Shown here: positions 60,301 through 64,000 of the stretch, piece by piece
Numbering within the stretch: position 1 is the first letter of the stretch
How the letters are laid out: each line of letters begins with the position of its first letter
The notes under the pieces: generated by a model
Databases searched by the model: none
What the model saw: the letters and a program-made list of their open reading frames with translations, nothing else
What the model was told of the DNA's origin: nothing
Program-made: the position numbers and the translations under genes
Assembly: GCF_025642115.1 (NCBI RefSeq)
Contig: NZ_CP106753.1
Location: 3,907,501-3,971,500, forward strand
Source of the DNA: Chitiniphilus purpureus
GTDB lineage: Bacteria > Pseudomonadota > Gammaproteobacteria > Burkholderiales > Chitinibacteraceae
Length of the DNA stretch: 64,000 bases
Reading direction: 5' to 3'

Positions 60301-62049
60301 ATGCGCAAGAATACATTTTTCAAAACCGGGCGCGCTGCTGGTTGGCGATATTGGCCTGGAGAGGCTCCCCAAACCAGGCTGATGGTACTGGGCGCGTTGC
60401 TGCTGGCAGGGTGCGGTACCCCTGCCAGCCCCGAAGCCAGCGCCGTACGGCATATCGTCGCCGCACCGCCCGGCATGACCACCGCGATCCCCAAGCCGCT
60501 GCAGGCCTTACCGCCACTGGCACAGCCGACACCAGCGCCCCCTTCGGCCCGCTATACCGTTCTTGCCGAGCGCCTTCCCGTCAACACGCTGCTGTTCGCC
60601 CTGGCGCGTGACGCCAAAGTCAATCTGGATGTGCATCCCCAATTGACCGGGCCGGTGACGTTGAGTGCGATCGACCAGACGCTGCCGCAGATTCTAGAAA
60701 GGATTTCACAGCAAGTGGCACTGCGCTGGTCACTTGAGCAGGGGGTGCTGAGTGTGATTCCTGACACCGCCTATCCCAGGATCTACCGCCTCGACTACCT
60801 CAATCTGAGCCGCGATATGAAATCCAGCGCCACGCTGGCCAACTCGGTCGCCGGCACCGGCAGTGCCCGCCGACAGGCCGGCAGCCAGCCGGGCAGCGGC
60901 AATGCATCGAGTGCACGGCTGGACAGCATCAGCGAGCATCGTTTCTGGCAGCGGCTGCACGCCAACTTGCAAGCCCTGGCCGATGCAGTGCCGACGGCAG
61001 CGGCGCCGGCTGCCAATGCCGCATCCACCCCCGACACCCGGCATGGCACCGCACTGGGCGGCAACTGGGTCGTCATCCACCCGGAAACCGGCACCATCAC
61101 CGTGCGTGCGTCGGAACGGGTGCAACGGCGCGTGGCGGACTACCTCGCCGCGATCCAGGCGGGTGCGCAGCGGCAGGTGATGATCGAGGCCACCATCGTC
61201 GAGGTGACGCTATCGGATGCCTATCAGGCCGGCGTCGACTGGAGCCGGTTGGCCAGTGGTGCCGCAGGTCTGAGCTTCAGTACCGCCTTCACCGGGCAGA
61301 ACCTCGCCCAGCCGCCGTTGAGCGTGCTGAGCTACACCGACATCGACGGCCTGTTGGGCGGCACCTTCAGCCTGACGGTGCGACTCCTGGAACAGTTCGG
61401 CCGCACCCGGGTGCTCTCCAGCCCACGGGTGATGGCGCTCAACAACCAGGCCGCATTGATGAAGGTGGTGGAAGAACAGGTCTATTTCACGCTCGAGATC
61501 AATGAGGACAAGAACAGCGAGGGTGACATCACCAATCGCAGCTACGCCAGTACGCTGCACACGGTGCCGGTGGGGCTGGTACTGCAGGTGATCCCGCAGA
61601 TCTCGGCCGCCGGCGACATCCTGCTGAACGTGCGGCCCACCATCACCAATATCAGCGGCTATGTCGAAGACCCAGCCGTCTCCATCGTCGCCGCGGTGGA
61701 CAAGCTGCCGGTGAAGAGCCTGGTACCGGTGCTGCAGGTGCGCGAGTTCGATTCCACGCTGCGCGTGGGCAATGGCCAGACCACGGTCCTCGGTGGGCTG
61801 ATCCAGGACAGTCTGGACACGCGCCGCAGCGGGCTGCCAGGTGTTTCGCGCTGGCCTGGCGCCGGGGAACTGTTTGGCTATCGCGATGGCAAGGCCAGCA
61901 AGATCGAACTGGTGGTCTTCCTGCGTCCAAGGCTGGTCCATACCGCCGATGTGGCCGCAGGTGACCTTGCCGCCTACCGGGGCCTGCTGCCGTCCTCCGA
62001 CTTTTTCGCCACGCCATCACATGGGGCAGCACGGGAGGATCGCCCATGA
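60301..62049 (+). CDS. mshL: MshL-like outer-membrane secretin lipoprotein
   Basis: Secretin of an MSHA-type pilus. The lipobox LLLAGC places the lipid Cys at residue 38 from the ATG at 60301; an ATG at 60382 would give a short, uncharged signal. Domains in order: a Pro/Ala linker, an STN/N0-like domain (LPVNTLLFALARDAKVNLDV), N1 domains, then the secretin domain with VGNGQTTVLGGLIQDSLDTRRSGLPGVSRWPGAGELFG and IELVVFLRPRLV. Its stop overlaps the next gene (ATGA). mshI, J and K, usually before mshL, are absent here. It is distinct from the GspD-like secretin near 7.5 kb. Confidence 0.9.
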   Translation: MRKNTFFKTGRAAGWRYWPGEAPQTRLMVLGALLLAGCGTPASPEASAVRHIVAAPPGMTTAIPKPLQALPPLAQPTPAPPSARYTVLAERLPVNTLLFALARDAKVNLDVHPQLTGPVTLSAIDQTLPQILERISQQVALRWSLEQGVLSVIPDTAYPRIYRLDYLNLSRDMKSSATLANSVAGTGSARRQAGSQPGSGNASSARLDSISEHRFWQRLHANLQALADAVPTAAAPAANAASTPDTRHGTALGGNWVVIHPETGTITVRASERVQRRVADYLAAIQAGAQRQVMIEATIVEVTLSDAYQAGVDWSRLASGAAGLSFSTAFTGQNLAQPPLSVLSYTDIDGLLGGTFSLTVRLLEQFGRTRVLSSPRVMALNNQAALMKVVEEQVYFTLEINEDKNSEGDITNRSYASTLHTVPVGLVLQVIPQISAAGDILLNVRPTITNISGYVEDPAVSIVAAVDKLPVKSLVPVLQVREFDSTLRVGNGQTTVLGGLIQDSLDTRRSGLPGVSRWPGAGELFGYRDGKASKIELVVFLRPRLVHTADVAAGDLAAYRGLLPSSDFFATPSHGAAREDRP

Positions 62050-63026
62050 AAGGCGTTGCGATGCTGGGGCGGTATCTCGGCTTGAAAACGGCTCGCCGGC
62101 CCGCATCGGGGCCCAGCCTGGCAGCAGCGCCGATGCGCTTGGTGCACTCATTCGGGGGTGCGCTCTGCGGGCTGGTGGCCGGTCTGCTCGGCGGCGCCTA
62201 CCTCGCCGGGTGGCTTGCCACCCCGCAATATGCCGTGGGCGTCGGTACGCCGATCAGACCGGAGGCTGAAGCGGTTGTCGCAGCCGCAAGCGCTCCGGCA
62301 TCCGCTGCCGGGCTGCAGGCAAGCTCCATGCACGCAAGCTCCATTCATGCAATGGACGACACGCCGGTACCACAGGCGGCCTTTGCAGCTGCCGGGGCAC
62401 CGGTGCCGCAAGCAGTGCGTGCGAGTGGCGCCGCCCTCATCACCGTATCGCGTAGTGCCGAACGCCCCGCACTCTCCCCGAGCCTGGCGGCAGCCTGGCA
62501 AGCCTATCGCGAGGGCGAGCTGGCGCAGGCCGGACAACACTATCAGCAAGCGCTTGCCGAAGACCCCCACAACCGCGATGCGCTGCTGGGCCTTGCCCAC
62601 TTGGCACAGGCTGGCGGTGACATGCAAGGCGCCGTGCTGTTCTACCAGCGCCTGCTGGCGCTCAATGCGGGCGATGCACACGCCCTGGCCGGACTTGCGC
62701 AGTTGCTACCGGCCGCCGACGCGCAATGGGGGGCACTGCAGCAGCAGGCCCGGCGCAATCCCGCTGTTGCGTTTGCGCTGGGCAACCGGCTCGCCGCCGA
62801 TCAACGCTGGTCCCAGGCAGCTGCCCACTATGCGACGGCACTGCACCAGGATGCCGAACAGCCCGACTACGCCTACAACTTGGCTGTCAGCCTGGACATG
62901 CAGCAGCAACCTGCCGCAGCCGCACAGTACTACCGGCAGGCATTGCATCTGGCCGGACAACATCCTGCCCGGTTCGACATCGCAACGGTGCGGTCCCGGT
63001 TGCTCGCCATCGAGGCCGCGCCATGA
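62046..63026 (+). CDS. MshN-like TPR protein
   Basis: This 326-residue protein has an N-terminal membrane segment (ALCGLVAGLLGGAYLAGWLA) and an Ala/Pro-rich linker. Several TPR units follow from about residue 145 (AWQAYREGELAQAGQHYQQALAEDPHNRDALLGLAHLAQ, then YAYNLAVSLDMQQQPAAAAQYYRQALHLA). This layout and the place between mshL and mshE match MshN, an inner-membrane MSHA biogenesis protein. mshM, an ATPase usually between mshL and mshN, is missing. It overlaps mshE by ATGA. Confidence 0.75.
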   Translation: MKGVAMLGRYLGLKTARRPASGPSLAAAPMRLVHSFGGALCGLVAGLLGGAYLAGWLATPQYAVGVGTPIRPEAEAVVAAASAPASAAGLQASSMHASSIHAMDDTPVPQAAFAAAGAPVPQAVRASGAALITVSRSAERPALSPSLAAAWQAYREGELAQAGQHYQQALAEDPHNRDALLGLAHLAQAGGDMQGAVLFYQRLLALNAGDAHALAGLAQLLPAADAQWGALQQQARRNPAVAFALGNRLAADQRWSQAAAHYATALHQDAEQPDYAYNLAVSLDMQQQPAAAAQYYRQALHLAGQHPARFDIATVRSRLLAIEAAP

Positions 63027-64000
63027 ACAGCACTCTGGACATGTCGCTCGGTCAGGCACTGCTGCAACGGGGTTGCCTCAGCGCCGATCAGTTGCGGATC
63101 GCGCAGCAGGAACAGCGCCGGCTCGGCGGACGGTTGGCCGAGCGGCTGGCGACGCTGGGATTCGTCTCCGAGGCGCTGCTGCGTGATGCACTGGCCGAAC
63201 GGCTGGGCGAACAAAGCGTGGCGCTTGCCGATGCGTATGCCGATCCCGCCGCGCTGGCGCTCCTTCCCAAGTCGCTCGCCCGTCAGCACCAGGTGCTGCC
63301 GCTCGCCTGGGACCAGGACAACTGCATCCTCACCCTGGCAATGGCCAATCCGGCCGATCTGTTGGCACTCGACCAGCTCCGACGGGCGCTGCCGCCGTGC
63401 CGGATCGCCACCCGGGTCGCAAGTGCCGCTGACGTGCAGCAAGCGATCGACCGCTGCTACGGCATCGACCTTTCGATCGACGGCATCCTTGAAGCGCTTG
63501 AGACCGGCGCCACGCAACCGGGCGATGGCGACGCAGGCAGCTACGGCGAACCGGTGGTCAGACTGATCGACGCCTTGCTCGGCGATGCGGTGGCACGCGG
63601 TGCGTCCGACCTGCATTTCGAACCCGAAGCGGGTTTCGTCCGCATCCGCTACCGGATCGACGGCGTGCTGCGGCAGGTCCGCGCGCTGCACCAGGCGCAC
63701 TGGCCGGCGATGTCGGTCCGGCTCAAGGTGATGGCCGGCATGGACATCGCCGAAACCCGCGCACCGCAGGACGGGCGGCTCTCACGCTCGTTCGCAGGCC
63801 GGCATATCGATTTCCGGGCCGCGATCCAGCCCACCACCTGGGGCGAGAACCTGGTGCTGCGGATACTGGACCGGCACAGCACGCTGCTGCCGCTGGCGCA
63901 GCTTGGCTTTTCCAGCAGCAATCTCGCCGCGCTGCGCCGGTTGATCGCCCGGCCCGAGGGCCTGATCCTCGTCACCGGCCCGACCGGATCCGGCAAGACC
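63023..64000 (+). CDS. mshE: MshE-like pilus assembly ATPase (partial, C-terminus off the window)
   Basis: The first 326 codons of a GspE/PilB-family ATPase are visible. The N-terminus (LGQALLQRGCLSADQLRIAQQEQRRLGGRLAERL) is a MshEN-type domain, which in characterised homologues binds cyclic-di-GMP. The ATPase part has SDLHFEPEAGFVRIRYRIDGVLR and TWGENLVLRILDR. The window ends inside Walker A (GPTGSGKT). The start overlaps the previous stop (ATGA). mshG and the pilin genes probably follow (inference). Confidence 0.93.
   Translation, partial: MNSTLDMSLGQALLQRGCLSADQLRIAQQEQRRLGGRLAERLATLGFVSEALLRDALAERLGEQSVALADAYADPAALALLPKSLARQHQVLPLAWDQDNCILTLAMANPADLLALDQLRRALPPCRIATRVASAADVQQAIDRCYGIDLSIDGILEALETGATQPGDGDAGSYGEPVVRLIDALLGDAVARGASDLHFEPEAGFVRIRYRIDGVLRQVRALHQAHWPAMSVRLKVMAGMDIAETRAPQDGRLSRSFAGRHIDFRAAIQPTTWGENLVLRILDRHSTLLPLAQLGFSSSNLAALRRLIARPEGLILVTGPTGSGKT

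Overview
This GC-rich window looks like the chromosome of a betaproteobacterium, possibly of the Neisseriales. The main pointer is a minus-strand block in which an Mla lipid-transport operon runs into an ABC-2 exporter, ibaG, murA and a short-form hisG. The histidine pathway sits at both ends: hisG near 52 kb, and hisD, hisB and hisH at 0-3 kb. All point the same way, but hisG and hisD are separated by about 48.2 kb of unrelated genes. That inserted stretch is the interesting part of the window.

Reading along the minus strand (high to low coordinates): (1) mlaF-E-D-C-B-A, an ABC ATPase, a GNAT acetyltransferase, an ABC permease, ibaG, a 59-residue membrane peptide, murA, a DUF4870-type membrane protein and hisG (60.1-51.4 kb), almost all overlapping or nearly touching. 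(2) A surface-protein and polymorphic-toxin region (50.8-14.5 kb). It holds an IPT/TIG repeat protein, a glycine-rich protein and giant protein P2 with Rhs2, whose tip looks like a URI/GIY-YIG nuclease, and its putative immunity gene. A 53-codon ORF, a DUF4265 gene, a membrane-anchored glutaredoxin and an Ig/FN3-type giant protein follow. Last come giant protein P1 with Rhs1, whose tip looks like an HNH/EndoVII nuclease, its putative immunity gene and an unknown gene. (3) A type II secretion-like operon (13.9-3.3 kb) in the order F-E-L-M-C-D-G-G-pseudopilin, ending with a rhodanese-like protein and a Tat-exported transglutaminase-like protein. It resembles the set often annotated as 'secretion system X'. 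(4) hisD, a plus-strand isochorismatase-family hydrolase where hisC might be expected, then hisB and hisH, which runs off the edge.

The most striking feature is a long direct repeat of about 8.9 kb (16047-24965 and 33636-42554), apparently exact. It covers the last ~1378 residues of P1/P2 and the first ~1590 residues of Rhs1/Rhs2, including the Hint domain. The N-terminal heads of P1 and P2 and the C-terminal toxin tips of Rhs1 and Rhs2 lie outside the repeat and differ. The architecture is therefore variable head, constant body, variable warhead, with a cognate immunity gene directly after each warhead. Both Rhs proteins carry Sec-type signal peptides and the whole set abuts a secretin-based secretion operon. 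My inference is an exported, modular Rhs toxin system that may use this type II-like machine.

On the plus strand at the right edge, divergent from mlaF, a second secretin-based system begins: mshL, an mshN-like TPR gene and mshE (truncated at its Walker A motif), as in MSHA-type pilus clusters. I found no tRNA, rRNA, CRISPR array, integrase or transposase.
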